NCBI RefSeq assembly: GCF_000153345.1
Contig: NZ_CH724126.1
Coordinates: 594,493 to 658,492 of the forward strand
DNA from: Neptuniibacter caesariensis
GTDB taxonomy: Bacteria; Pseudomonadota; Gammaproteobacteria; Pseudomonadales; Balneatricaceae
Length of the DNA stretch: 64,000 nt
Direction: 5' to 3'
Shown here in pieces: positions 17,663-25,287 of this stretch. Each line of letters opens with the position of its first letter. Position 1 is the stretch's first letter. The notes beneath the pieces were generated by a model. That model had not been told where the DNA came from. It was given only the letters and a program-made list of their open reading frames with translations, and searched no databases. Position numbers and translations under genes: made by a program.

Positions 17663-18898
17663 CTAATTAGCCTTTCCAAAGTTTGCTGTTATCACATTAC
17701 CAGCCAAAGCCTGTGCTTTAAGCTGATCTAAATAATCTGCCCAATGTTGCATCATCTTTGTACGCTGCTCTATGTGTTTTGTCCTGTTATAGGCTCTGCC
17801 ATTAGCATCTTTTACAGCATGGGCTAGCTGTTGCTCAATCCATTCAACGCGGTAATTCAATACCTCGTCTAAAAGTGTTCTGGCCATGGCTCTGAAGCCA
17901 TGAGCTGTCATTGTGTTGTTGTCGTAGCCCATTGTTCGCAGAGCTACCCTGATAGCGTTCTCGGACATACAACGGCTGCGGCCGCGAGCAGATGGGAATA
18001 TATACTCATCTTCACCAATGTAGGGATAGAGATCTCTGAGTTCTCTAAGAACTGTCAGGGCTTGTTCGCTTAAAGGGATGATGTGCTGCTGGTGGGTTTT
18101 CTCTGCTACTAGCTCAATTCGTAGCTCTTCATGATTTATATCGGACCACTTAAGGTGACGAAGTTCGCCAGGTCTACAGAAGAAGAGGGCAGAGAGCTTT
18201 AGAGCGGCTTTAACGACAGGTGTACCTTCGAATTGATCAATCGCAGCCATTAAGCGGCCAGCTTCTTTCGGGGTCGTGATTGCTGAGAAGTGTCTCTTCT
18301 TTGGGGTCTTTAAAGCTCCCTTTAGATCAGGTGCCGGATCTCGTTCGGCTCTGCCGGTAGCAATGGCATATCTGAATACTTGGCTGGCGATCTGCTTATC
18401 TCTGTGAGCGGTTTCTATCGCATTTCTATCTTCTACCTTTCTCAAGGCTTCGAGAAGCATAGGGGCTGTTACTTCATTTATGGGGGTGTTGCCAATAGAT
18501 GGGAATAAATCATGTTCCAGTGCTCGTAGAACGCGTTGCTGATATCCAGGTGTTTTATCGGCTTGTTTGGTTTCAAACCATTCGAGAGCAATTGATTGGA
18601 AGGAGTTTTGAGAATTGAGTTGATGAGCCGCTTTCTTTGCTTTCTTGTGAGCTGATGGATCTATGCCCTGTCTTAAAAGGGCTCTGGCATCGTCGCGTTG
18701 TTCTCTGGCTTTCTTTAGAGTTACTTCAGGATACGGGCCAAAGGAAAGCTTTTTCTCTTTACCGTTAAAGCGGTATTTCATGTAGAAGAGTTTGGAGCCA
18801 TTTTTCTTGATTAGGACGTAAAGGCCTTTTTCATCTGACTGTTTATAGTCTTTTTCCTTAATACTGGCCTTTTTGATACTCACATCAGTAAGTGGCAT
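17663..18898 (-). CDS. int: P4-type tyrosine integrase
   Basis: The 411-residue integrase has the N-terminal DUF4102-type arm-binding domain (about 1-90, with FNGKEKKLSFGPYPEVTL), a core-binding SAM-like domain (about 95-180) and the catalytic domain. Catalytic residues are visible as R242 (CRPGELR), H333 and R336 (HGFR), H360 (LAH) and the nucleophile Tyr370 (GRAYNR). It catalyses site-specific insertion and excision. Its 5' end points at ssrA, whose 3' end lies 186 bases away, a common target of this class. The gene is complete, so it may still be active. Confidence 0.95.
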   Translation of the reverse strand: MPLTDVSIKKASIKEKDYKQSDEKGLYVLIKKNGSKLFYMKYRFNGKEKKLSFGPYPEVTLKKAREQRDDARALLRQGIDPSAHKKAKKAAHQLNSQNSFQSIALEWFETKQADKTPGYQQRVLRALEHDLFPSIGNTPINEVTAPMLLEALRKVEDRNAIETAHRDKQIASQVFRYAIATGRAERDPAPDLKGALKTPKKRHFSAITTPKEAGRLMAAIDQFEGTPVVKAALKLSALFFCRPGELRHLKWSDINHEELRIELVAEKTHQQHIIPLSEQALTVLRELRDLYPYIGEDEYIFPSARGRSRCMSENAIRVALRTMGYDNNTMTAHGFRAMARTLLDEVLNYRVEWIEQQLAHAVKDANGRAYNRTKHIEQRTKMMQHWADYLDQLKAQALAGNVITANFGKAN

Positions 18899-18913
18899 AG
18901 CAATATCCTTTGC

Positions 18914-18983
18914 TTTAAGTGGGGGCTTCGGTGTTGGTGGCTTCCAAAAGCCCCATATCAGGCCCCATTAAAGTGGGGGGCTT
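18914..18983. repeat. Imperfect direct repeats near int, possible arm sites
   Basis: TTTAAGTGGGGGCTT (18914-18928) recurs as TTAAAGTGGGGGGCTT (18968-18983), and an inverted copy of its core (AAAGCCCC) lies at 18947-18954. Repeats of this size between int and the att core are typical of integrase arm-binding sites. They also cover the int promoter, so autoregulation is possible. Confidence 0.5.
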
Positions 18984-19023
18984 GTAAGGAATCTAAATGG
19001 AAGTTATAGGAATAGAGAGTAGA

Positions 19024-19053
19024 CCGCAGGCCTTGGTATTTCAAGGCCTGCGG
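19024..19053 (-). terminator. Strong hairpin just past the ssrA 3' end
   Basis: A perfect 12-bp stem CCGCAGGCCTTG/CAAGGCCTGCGG with a 6-base loop starts 31 bases beyond the tmRNA CCA. On the minus strand it is followed by a pyrimidine-rich TCTACTCTCT rather than a T-run. I infer a replacement terminator or processing block brought by the island; it could also be an integrase accessory site. Confidence 0.5.
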
Positions 19054-19081
19054 GACCTGTTAGGAAGTCACAGGATTTGTG

Positions 19082-19097
19082 TTTGGTGGAGATGGCG
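19082..19097. repeat. Attachment core at the ssrA end (int side)
   Basis: TTTGGTGGAGATGGCG covers the tmRNA CCA and part of its acceptor stem. It is the intact partner of the decayed copy at 10022-10036. Insertion here rebuilds the tmRNA 3' end, so ssrA stays functional. Confidence 0.65.
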
Positions 19098-19443
19098 GGG
19101 GTCGAACCCGCGTCCGTCAATCCTCCGCCTCAAGATCTACATGTTTAGGCTACTCTATTGAGTTAACCCGTCGCGACCCGAGAGCCAGGGTGCTATGGGC
19201 GAGCCTCTAAAGGTTTTAACCGTTCAGCCTGAGACAAGGCTTCCGGGCGATTCTGTCTCGAATGATACCTCAAACCCTCTAGTTACAGACACCTGGAGGA
19301 GAGGCACAAGCTGACTTATGCAGCTAGAGCGTAGTTATCGTCGTTAGCAACTATAACTGATGTAGCGATGTATTTACGAGATTCACTACAATCTCGACAT
19401 GCACCTAAGGTTTTGCAATCGGCGTCGAAGCCAAGTCATCCCC
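19084..19443 (-). ncRNA. ssrA: tmRNA
   Basis: This 360-nt RNA rescues stalled ribosomes. The 5' end GGGGATG pairs with CATCTCC before the ACCA tail, giving the alanine-type acceptor stem, and the T-arm GGGTTCGACCC is visible. The tag reading frame at 19348-19316 (minus) encodes ANDDNYALAA followed by TAA, close to the E. coli tag ANDENYALAA. SmpB, its protein partner, is encoded just upstream on the same strand. The 3' end is the island's insertion site and is unbroken; CCA is genome-encoded. Confidence 0.97.
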
Positions 19444-19455
19444 AGATAGCGGGCG

Positions 19456-19476
19456 ATTATACCTATTGTTATAGGT
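19456..19476 (-). promoter_or_regulatory. ssrA promoter region
   Basis: On the minus strand TATAAT (19461-19456) lies 12 bases before the mature tmRNA 5' end, a good -10 element. It is bordered by a perfect inverted repeat ACCTAT-TGTT-ATAGGT (19461-19476) overlapping the spacer, which might bind a regulator. The -35 is poor (TTTAAA or CGTTTA). Confidence 0.6.
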
Positions 19477-19556
19477 TTAAACGAGTCCCTTTGTGACTTC
19501 GACATGGATTTTTTATGACAGTTCCGACGGAATTCCGGAAACGGTGGAGCGGCTGG

Positions 19557-20030
19557 TTATTTTGCAGCCATTAAACGCTGTTTCTGGCGAGCCCAATCAC
19601 GGTCTTTATCAGCGGCACGTTTGTCGTGCTGCTTCTTACCTTTCGCTAGCGCAATCTCACACTTAATGTGATTCTGCTTCCAGTAGATAGACAGAGCAAC
19701 GCAGGTATAACCTTTCGCTTGAGTTGCGCCGATGATCTTATCGATTTCACGGCGGTGTAGCAGCAGCTTACGGTCACGGGTTGGGTCGGCAACTACATGG
19801 GTGCAGGCAGTTTTCAGCGGTGTGAAGTGCGCGCCTACCAGCCAGGCTTCGCCTTTGTGGATGACTACGTAAGAATCAACAAGCTGAGCGCGGCCTTCGC
19901 GCAAGCTTTTCACTTCCCAGCCGGTCAGGGACAAGCCCGCCTCAAATTTATCTTCAATGATATATTCGTGACGTACTTTTTTATTTTGACAGATGGTGTT
20001 GCCCGATGGGGCTTTCTTCTTTTTAGCCAT
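19557..20030 (-). CDS. smpB: SsrA-binding protein SmpB
   Basis: SmpB binds the tRNA-like part of tmRNA and brings it to stalled ribosomes. The 157-residue protein has the full pattern: [51 protein letters not shown], and the basic C-terminal tail ([22 protein letters not shown]) that enters the empty mRNA channel. It lies 113 bases upstream of ssrA on the same strand, the standard arrangement, but ssrA has its own promoter. Confidence 0.97.
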   Translation of the reverse strand: MAKKKKAPSGNTICQNKKVRHEYIIEDKFEAGLSLTGWEVKSLREGRAQLVDSYVVIHKGEAWLVGAHFTPLKTACTHVVADPTRDRKLLLHRREIDKIIGATQAKGYTCVALSIYWKQNHIKCEIALAKGKKQHDKRAADKDRDWARQKQRLMAAK

Positions 20031-20310
20031 GGCGGGCGATTATATAGTGCTGTTGTGTTCAAGGAAAGTGCTGATGTATGCTGGCAGGGCTTTCTGCCGG
20101 TGTATTGATCCGCTGCCAAATGATCATCCCTTCCCTGTTTTTAACTATTAAAAAGCCCTGTTTTTATGCCTTTTTTTAGTGGAATTTTCTGAAAAAAAGC
20201 CCATCTTTAGAATTGTTTAAAAAATGTTCAATAATGAATGTACTTGGGCGACAAAAGATGAAAAAATCGCCGCCTTTTTGCCATCTTACAATTAATAACG
20301 AGAACATTTC

Positions 20311-21675
20311 ATGCAGGAAAAGAAGTCTATCCACGGTGCCTGGGCATCACGTTGGATCTTTATACTGGCGGCTACGGGTTCTGCCGTAGGCCTGGGTAAC
20401 ATCTGGAAGTTCCCTTACATCACAGGGGAGAACGGCGGCGGTGCTTTCGTTCTGGTTTACCTATTCTGTATTCTGCTGGTCGGTGTGCCGATCATGATGG
20501 CTGAAGTGTTAATCGGCCGTCGTGCGCGTCAGAGCCCAATCAATGCGATGAAAGAGGTTGCTATCGAAGCGAACCATTCAGGTAACTGGTCACTTGTGGG
20601 CTGGATGGGTGTGCTTGCTGGCTTCATGATCTTCTCTTTCTATTCGGTTGTAGCGGGCTGGGTGCTCTACTACATCGCGGGCATGGGCGTGGGTGACTTC
20701 GCCAGCATCGATGGTGATGCAGCAGGTGCTAAGTTCAACAGCCTGCTGGCAGATCCGCAAACGCTGGTGATCTGGCATACGGTTTTCGTTGCCATGGTTA
20801 TGCTGGTTATTGCGGGTGGTGTTAAGAAAGGCCTGGAGAACGCGGTTAAATTCCTGATGCCAGCACTGTTTGTGCTGCTGCTGGTAATGCTGGGCTACTC
20901 CATGCAGACAGAAGGTTTCTCTGCAGGCTGGAACTTCCTGTTCCACTTTGATCCGTCAGAGCTAAGCTGGGATGCAGTGCTGGTAGCACTGGGTCATGCC
21001 TTCTTTACCTTGTCTCTGGGTATGGGGGCGATTATGGCTTACGGTTCTTACATGCCTAAGAAGTCTTCTATTGGTGGTTCTGTTGTAACGATTGCCCTGA
21101 TGGATACGCTGGTTGCATTGATTGCCGGTCTGGTGATCTTCCCTATCGTGTTTGCTAACGGTATGGATCCGGGTGCAGGCCCTGGCCTGATGTTCGTTAC
21201 TCTGCCGGTTGCGTTCGGTCAGATGCCGGGTGGTCAGATCTTCGGTTTTGTTTTCTTCCTGTTGGTGGGTATCGCTGCATGGACTTCAGCGATCTCTCTG
21301 ATCGAGCCGGCTGCGGCCTGGTTGGTTGAGAAGTTTGGCTGGCACCGTGTGCCTGCGTGTATTGCGCTGGGTCTGTTGGTGTGGAGCCTGGGTATTGCTG
21401 CGCTTGGCTCATTCAACTTTATGTCGGACTTCACGATCTTTGGTTTCAATACCTTTGATTTCCTCGACTTTATGACTGCCAATGTGATGTTGCCGTTAGG
21501 TGGCTTGTTTATAGCGATATTTGCGGGTTGGTTTATCACCCGTAAGATGGCTGAGGACGAGTTGGCAATCTCTTCACCATTGCTGTTCAATGCATGGTAT
21601 ATTGCTCTGCGTTTTGTATCGCCAGTAGCGGTAGCCATCATTTTCATTCTCAACCTTGTTGAGAAGCTCAGCTAG
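20311..21675 (+). CDS. Neurotransmitter:sodium symporter family transporter
   Basis: A 454-residue inner-membrane protein of the NSS (SNF) family, the LeuT-type Na+-driven uptake systems for amino acids and similar compounds. The first helix shows the family signature RWIFILAATGSAVGLGNIWKFPY with the unwound GSAVGLGN sodium/substrate site, followed by NGGGAFVLVYL. About 11-12 membrane helices can be counted, as in short bacterial members. The substrate cannot be told from sequence. It is a single gene upstream of ratA with only 15 bases between them, so they may be co-transcribed. Confidence 0.93.
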   Translation: MQEKKSIHGAWASRWIFILAATGSAVGLGNIWKFPYITGENGGGAFVLVYLFCILLVGVPIMMAEVLIGRRARQSPINAMKEVAIEANHSGNWSLVGWMGVLAGFMIFSFYSVVAGWVLYYIAGMGVGDFASIDGDAAGAKFNSLLADPQTLVIWHTVFVAMVMLVIAGGVKKGLENAVKFLMPALFVLLLVMLGYSMQTEGFSAGWNFLFHFDPSELSWDAVLVALGHAFFTLSLGMGAIMAYGSYMPKKSSIGGSVVTIALMDTLVALIAGLVIFPIVFANGMDPGAGPGLMFVTLPVAFGQMPGGQIFGFVFFLLVGIAAWTSAISLIEPAAAWLVEKFGWHRVPACIALGLLVWSLGIAALGSFNFMSDFTIFGFNTFDFLDFMTANVMLPLGGLFIAIFAGWFITRKMAEDELAISSPLLFNAWYIALRFVSPVAVAIIFILNLVEKLS

Positions 21676-21690
21676 GACAGTATTAAAGGC

Positions 21691-22122
21691 ATGACTCAGG
21701 TAGATCGCAGTGCATTGGTATTGCACACTGCAGAAGAGATGTTTGATCTTATTAATGATGTAGAGCGATATCCTGAGTTTTTGCCCTGGTGTTCCAAAAC
21801 TGAGATCGTCAGTCAGACTGATGATGAGCTGGTTGCTACCCTGTATCTGTCCAAAGGCGGACTTAAATACAGTTTTACCACCCGCAACCAGCTTTCCCGC
21901 CCCCTTAAAATGACCCTGGAGCTTGAAGAGGGACCGTTTGCCTCTTTAACCGGTGTCTGGGATTTTAAGGTACTCAGCGATGAGGCCTGCAAGGTAAGCC
22001 TGAATCTGCAATTTGAGTTTTCTGGTAAAATTGCTTCACTGGCGATGAGCAAGGTGTTTAACCAGGTGGCTACGACACTGGTTGATGCCTTTGTCACTCG
22101 AGCTGATCAGATTTATGACTAA
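21691..22122 (+). CDS. ratA: RatA / ubiquinone-binding START-domain protein
   Basis: A 143-residue START-like (polyketide cyclase/Coq10) protein. It shows VDRSALVLHTAEEMFDLIND, VERYPEFLPWCS, and a C-terminal helix with AMSKVFNQVATTLVDAF that caps a hydrophobic cavity. The E. coli homologue RatA was described as a toxin blocking 70S ribosome assembly; Coq10 relatives bind ubiquinone. The order ratA-ratB facing bamE is conserved in gammaproteobacteria. ratB begins 9 bases later. Confidence 0.92.
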   Translation: MTQVDRSALVLHTAEEMFDLINDVERYPEFLPWCSKTEIVSQTDDELVATLYLSKGGLKYSFTTRNQLSRPLKMTLELEEGPFASLTGVWDFKVLSDEACKVSLNLQFEFSGKIASLAMSKVFNQVATTLVDAFVTRADQIYD

Positions 22123-22131
22123 GAGCAGATT

Positions 22132-22428
22132 ATGATTGTTGAAGTCGCGTTTGCACTGCCTACTGAGCAAAAAATTATCTCACTGAATGTGCCGGATGAC
22201 TGTACTGCCTATGAGGCGGTTATTAAATCGGGCATTACGGATATATTCCCGGAGATTGATCCGGATAATGATCCGATGGGGATCTTTGCCAAGGCGATTA
22301 AGAACCCTAAAGAAACAGTGCTTAAAGAAGGTCAGAGGGTAGAGATCTACCGTCCGTTGATTGCGGACCCGAAAGAGGCAAGAGCAAAACGCGCAGCTAA
22401 GATGAAGGCTCAGAAAGAAGCTGGATAA
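22132..22428 (+). CDS. ratB: RnfH-family protein (RatB)
   Basis: A 98-residue ubiquitin-like-fold protein of the RnfH/RatB family: IVEVAFALPTEQKIISLNV, the conserved FAKAIKNPKETVLKEGQRVEIYRPL block, then LIADPKEARAKRAAK. Its exact role is unsettled; in E. coli it is paired with ratA, though a role as antitoxin has not been shown. It ends 32 bases from the convergent bamE stop. A GTGGTCG/CGACCAC hairpin at 22447-22474 spans that junction without a T-run. Confidence 0.92.
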   Translation: MIVEVAFALPTEQKIISLNVPDDCTAYEAVIKSGITDIFPEIDPDNDPMGIFAKAIKNPKETVLKEGQRVEIYRPLIADPKEARAKRAAKMKAQKEAG

Positions 22429-22460
22429 CCGCGCGTAAAGACAATAGTGGTCGTTGCTGG

Positions 22461-22796
22461 TTAGCTGCGACCACCACCTGGACGGAAGTCGCCGTTAAGG
22501 GCATTCAGTTTGCCATCGGTGAAGTAAAGCGAGATGCGTTCGCGCACATAGCTGCCGTCAGATCCGCTTTTCTTACTGTAAAGATAATCCCAGCGACCTT
22601 CGTGGAAAGTATCAGTGATAAGAGGGGAGCCCATAATGAAGCGAACCTGGCTTTCGGTCATGCCTGGGCGAAGCTTATCGACCATATCCTGAGTGACGAC
22701 GTTACCCTGAGGAATATCGATCTTATAAACACCAGGAAAACCTGAGCAGCCTGCTAATACAAAAGAGAGGGCTGTGACGATAAGAAGTTTTTGCAT
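22461..22796 (-). CDS. bamE: Outer membrane assembly lipoprotein BamE
   Basis: A small lipoprotein of the BAM complex that folds beta-barrel proteins into the outer membrane. The 111 residues start with a lipoprotein signal ending in the lipobox LAGC, with the lipidated cysteine at position 17. The SmpA/OmlA fold follows ([28 protein letters not shown]). It is divergent from fur across 127 bp, as in Pseudomonas and relatives. Confidence 0.95.
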   Translation of the reverse strand: MQKLLIVTALSFVLAGCSGFPGVYKIDIPQGNVVTQDMVDKLRPGMTESQVRFIMGSPLITDTFHEGRWDYLYSKKSGSDGSYVRERISLYFTDGKLNALNGDFRPGGGRS

Positions 22797-22923
22797 CTGA
22801 TTTTCGCTTCCACTATTGTGCGTAAATGCGGATAATAAAGATTCAGGCGTAAATGAACAAGTTATCTTGTTTTTTGCCTATTGAATATTAAGTAGTCACC
22901 CACAGCAAATATAGAGAACAATT

Positions 22924-23346
22924 ATGTCACTTGAGAATCAGGAACTCAGAAAAGCGGGCCTTAAAGTTACCCTGCCACGCGTTAAAATCTATCAGATACT
23001 GGAACAAGCGGGCGAAGGCGACCACTTCAGTGCTGAAGATATCTACAAGTTGCTGATGGAAAAAGGTGAAGATGTAGGTCTGGCGACTGTTTACCGTGTA
23101 CTGACTCAGTTTGAAGCCGCTGGCCTGGTGACACGTCATCACTTTGAAGGTGGTCACTCTGTATTTGAACTGGCACGTGATGAAGAGCACGATCACATCG
23201 TTTGTGTGAAAAGTGGCATCGTTAAAGAGTTTAACGATCCTCGCCTGAATGAACTGCTGAATGAGATCGCTGAGAACATGGGCTTTACTGTGACTGACCG
23301 TACGATTTATCTATACGGTGTTCACAAGGATGCTGAAGATAAGTAA
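22924..23346 (+). CDS. fur: Ferric uptake regulator Fur
   Basis: Fur is the iron-responsive repressor. Its 140 residues contain the winged helix (LRKAGLKVTLPRVKIYQIL, GLATVYRVLTQFEAAGLV), the metal-binding HHFEGGHSVFEL and HDHIV motifs, and the dimer domain. The zinc CxxC of E. coli Fur is only CVKS here, and the C-terminal Cys pair is missing. This is the Pseudomonas-type form, which works without structural zinc. A terminator shared with convergent recN follows. Confidence 0.95.
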   Translation: MSLENQELRKAGLKVTLPRVKIYQILEQAGEGDHFSAEDIYKLLMEKGEDVGLATVYRVLTQFEAAGLVTRHHFEGGHSVFELARDEEHDHIVCVKSGIVKEFNDPRLNELLNEIAENMGFTVTDRTIYLYGVHKDAEDK

Positions 23347-23374
23347 GTATGCTTGCCTACCGCTTAGGTGATGA

Positions 23375-23405
23375 CTAAAAGACCAGCATTATGCTGGTCT
23401 TTTAG
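23375..23405. terminator. Bidirectional terminator between fur and recN
   Basis: A near-perfect palindrome, CTAAAAGACCAGCAT / ATGCTGGTCTTTTAG, with T-tracts on both strands, lies between the convergent stops of fur and recN and can end both transcripts. Confidence 0.9.
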
Positions 23406-23446
23406 TATCTGCTATATCCATGCAGTTTGTGATGATGTTTGACGCT

Positions 23447-25108
23447 TCACACGACCCCTAACATCTCCCGGGCATGCTCGACAGAGCGCTCAGTAATATC
23501 AATGCCTCCCAACATCCGCGCAATCTCCTGAATCCGGTTATCCTGATCGAGTTGATCAATACGCGTGTGGGTTTTGGTTTTATCGCTACGCTTGCTTACA
23601 AACAGATGTTGATGGCCCTGCGAGGCCACTTGCGGCTGGTGAGTGACACATAGAATCTGTGCAGTTTCACCCAGCTGTCGTAACAGGCGGCCAACCACTT
23701 CGGCAATCGCGCCGCCGATACCGACATCGACTTCGTCAAAAATTAAGGTGGGTGTGGTGGACGTTTGTGCGGTGATCACCTGAATAGCCAGACTGATACG
23801 GGATAGCTCGCCACCAGAGGCGATCTTTGCCAGCGGTTTAGCCGGCTGGCCCTTGTTGGTAATAATTAGGAACTCTATCTCTTCCAGCCCTGACGCCGAT
23901 GGCTTTTCCAGCGTACTCAGATCAACGGAGATCTGTGCCGATGGCATGCCTAAGCTATGCAGTTGCTGATCGACCAGCTTGCTGAGCTTTTTTGCCGCCT
24001 GGGCGCGCTTTCCGCTGAGCTTGTCGGCGAGTTTGAGGAACACAGCCTGTGCAGCTTCAACATCCTCGGCTAATTGCTCGAGTTCTTCGTCTGAACGATT
24101 TAGGTTGGCGAGCTCATTACTAAGACTTTGATGAAAGTCGGCAAGTTGCTCCGGGGTAATGCGGTGTTTTCGGGCAATTTCATAGATGCTGGATAAGCGT
24201 TCTTCAACTTCCTGCTGGCGTTCTGGATTGATCTCGACACGGTCTAAATAGTGGCGAATTTCGGTACTGGCTTCTTCAACTTGGATTAGCGCTGAATTGA
24301 GCATTTCGCTGGCCTGGCGTACCGAAGGGGATTCTGACTGAATATCGGTCAGCAGGTGCAGGCAATGATTGAGTAGCTGCACACAGTTGTTATCTTCGTT
24401 ATCGCTGGCCAGATTGATCATCTGGTGGCCGGTATTAAGGATCTCTCCTGCATTCGCCAGAGTCTTTTGTTCCTCTTCCAACTGCTTGAGTTCATCTGGC
24501 TGTAATCCCAACTGATCGAGTTCTTCGATCTGGTAGCTGAGTAATTGCACTCTGGCGGTTTGTTCGGCGCTTTGCTCGGATAGTTGCTTTAGTTCTTGCG
24601 CAAGTTTCTGCCAGTCATGGTAGGTTTCACGCACTTTGCTGGCGAGTTTTGCTTCACCGGCGAAGTTATCCAATAGCTCGCGGTGATGATCCTTTTTAAG
24701 TAGTCGCTGATGTTCATGCTGACCGTGGATAGCGATCAGGTGCTCACCTAAGAGTTTGACTTGCCCGGCAGGCGTGGGGCGGCCGTTGATATAGCAACGC
24801 GAGCGCCCCTCTTTGGTGATGACGCGGCGAAGGATGCACTCTCCGTCATTATCCAGGTCATTGTCGGTTAACCATTGCGCGGCTTCAGGGATCGTATCGA
24901 TATTAAAGCTGGCACTAATGTCGGCCTTGTCTGCGCCGTGACGTACCGCGCCAGCTTCGGCCCTGTCACCTAGTGTCAGGCCCAAGGCATCGAGCATGAT
25001 TGATTTACCCGCACCGGTCTCACCGCTGACCACGGTCATACCTTGTTTGAGTTCCAGATCGAGCTGTTCGACGATCGCAAAGTCGCGAATAGTTAACTGA
25101 TTCAGCAT
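23447..25108 (-). CDS. recN: DNA repair protein RecN
   Basis: RecN is an SMC-like ATPase used in double-strand break repair. The protein (553 residues from the ATG at 25108) begins MLNQLTIRDFAIVEQLDLEL with Walker A GETGAGKSIML near residue 30. A long coiled-coil middle follows, then the signature ASGGELSRISLAI and Walker B TLIFDEVDVGIGG. I prefer the ATG at 25108 to 25120 because it matches the family N-terminus; neither has a clear ribosome site. A TTATACAG-N6-CTGTATAA element lies just upstream (see separate entry). Confidence 0.95.
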   Translation of the reverse strand: MLNQLTIRDFAIVEQLDLELKQGMTVVSGETGAGKSIMLDALGLTLGDRAEAGAVRHGADKADISASFNIDTIPEAAQWLTDNDLDNDGECILRRVITKEGRSRCYINGRPTPAGQVKLLGEHLIAIHGQHEHQRLLKKDHHRELLDNFAGEAKLASKVRETYHDWQKLAQELKQLSEQSAEQTARVQLLSYQIEELDQLGLQPDELKQLEEEQKTLANAGEILNTGHQMINLASDNEDNNCVQLLNHCLHLLTDIQSESPSVRQASEMLNSALIQVEEASTEIRHYLDRVEINPERQQEVEERLSSIYEIARKHRITPEQLADFHQSLSNELANLNRSDEELEQLAEDVEAAQAVFLKLADKLSGKRAQAAKKLSKLVDQQLHSLGMPSAQISVDLSTLEKPSASGLEEIEFLIITNKGQPAKPLAKIASGGELSRISLAIQVITAQTSTTPTLIFDEVDVGIGGAIAEVVGRLLRQLGETAQILCVTHQPQVASQGHQHLFVSKRSDKTKTHTRIDQLDQDNRIQEIARMLGGIDITERSVEHAREMLGVV

Positions 25109-25126
25109 AATAAAATACATGTGTTT

Positions 25127-25148
25127 TTATACAGTGTTTTCTGTATAA
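25127..25148 (-). promoter_or_regulatory. Palindromic operator-like element at the recN promoter
   Basis: TTATACAG-TGTTTT-CTGTATAA is a perfect 8-bp inverted repeat 19 bases upstream of recN. On the minus strand it falls between TTGGCT (-35) and TATAAA (-10). recN is usually an SOS gene, but here the CTGTATA half-sites point outward, the reverse of a normal LexA box. Confidence 0.55.
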
Positions 25149-25211
25149 GCCAAATTTTGAGCAGATGCAATCTTTATCTGTTTTTAGGTTAAAAAATTCA
25201 CAGAATAACTG

Positions 25212-25238
25212 TTGAAAGGCTCGGACTTGTCCCCATAT
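25212..25238 (+). promoter_or_regulatory. Sigma-32 (heat-shock) promoter of grpE
   Basis: TTGAAA (25212-25217), a 13-base spacer and CCCCATAT (25231-25238) match the RpoH promoter consensus closely and lie about 50 bases before grpE. It probably drives grpE and perhaps dnaK-dnaJ. Confidence 0.85.
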
Positions 25239-25287
25239 AAGGGGCAACGTTATTTATATAGAACCCTTTCACCTCTGGAGAAAGATG

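Larger units (their letters stand above)
10022..19083. mobile_element. Genomic island of about 9 kb integrated at the 3' end of ssrA
   Basis: The island runs from a decayed copy of the ssrA end (10022-10036) to the intact ssrA 3' end. Evidence is a tyrosine integrase adjacent to ssrA and an AlpA-type regulator. The segment is also visibly richer in A+T, with many AGA/ATA-type codons, and carries cargo unrelated to the housekeeping flanks (umuDC and a binding protein on one side, smpB-ssrA on the other). No structural phage genes, primase or transposase were seen. It is therefore either a small integrative element or satellite that depends on others, or an old remnant. The cargo is dominated by probable defence or stress modules. 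Confidence 0.82.

Noticed and set aside
22924-23346. Fur as degenerate because the zinc CxxC pairs are missing
   Set aside because: Pseudomonas-type Fur proteins lack them too; the iron-site residues are intact.
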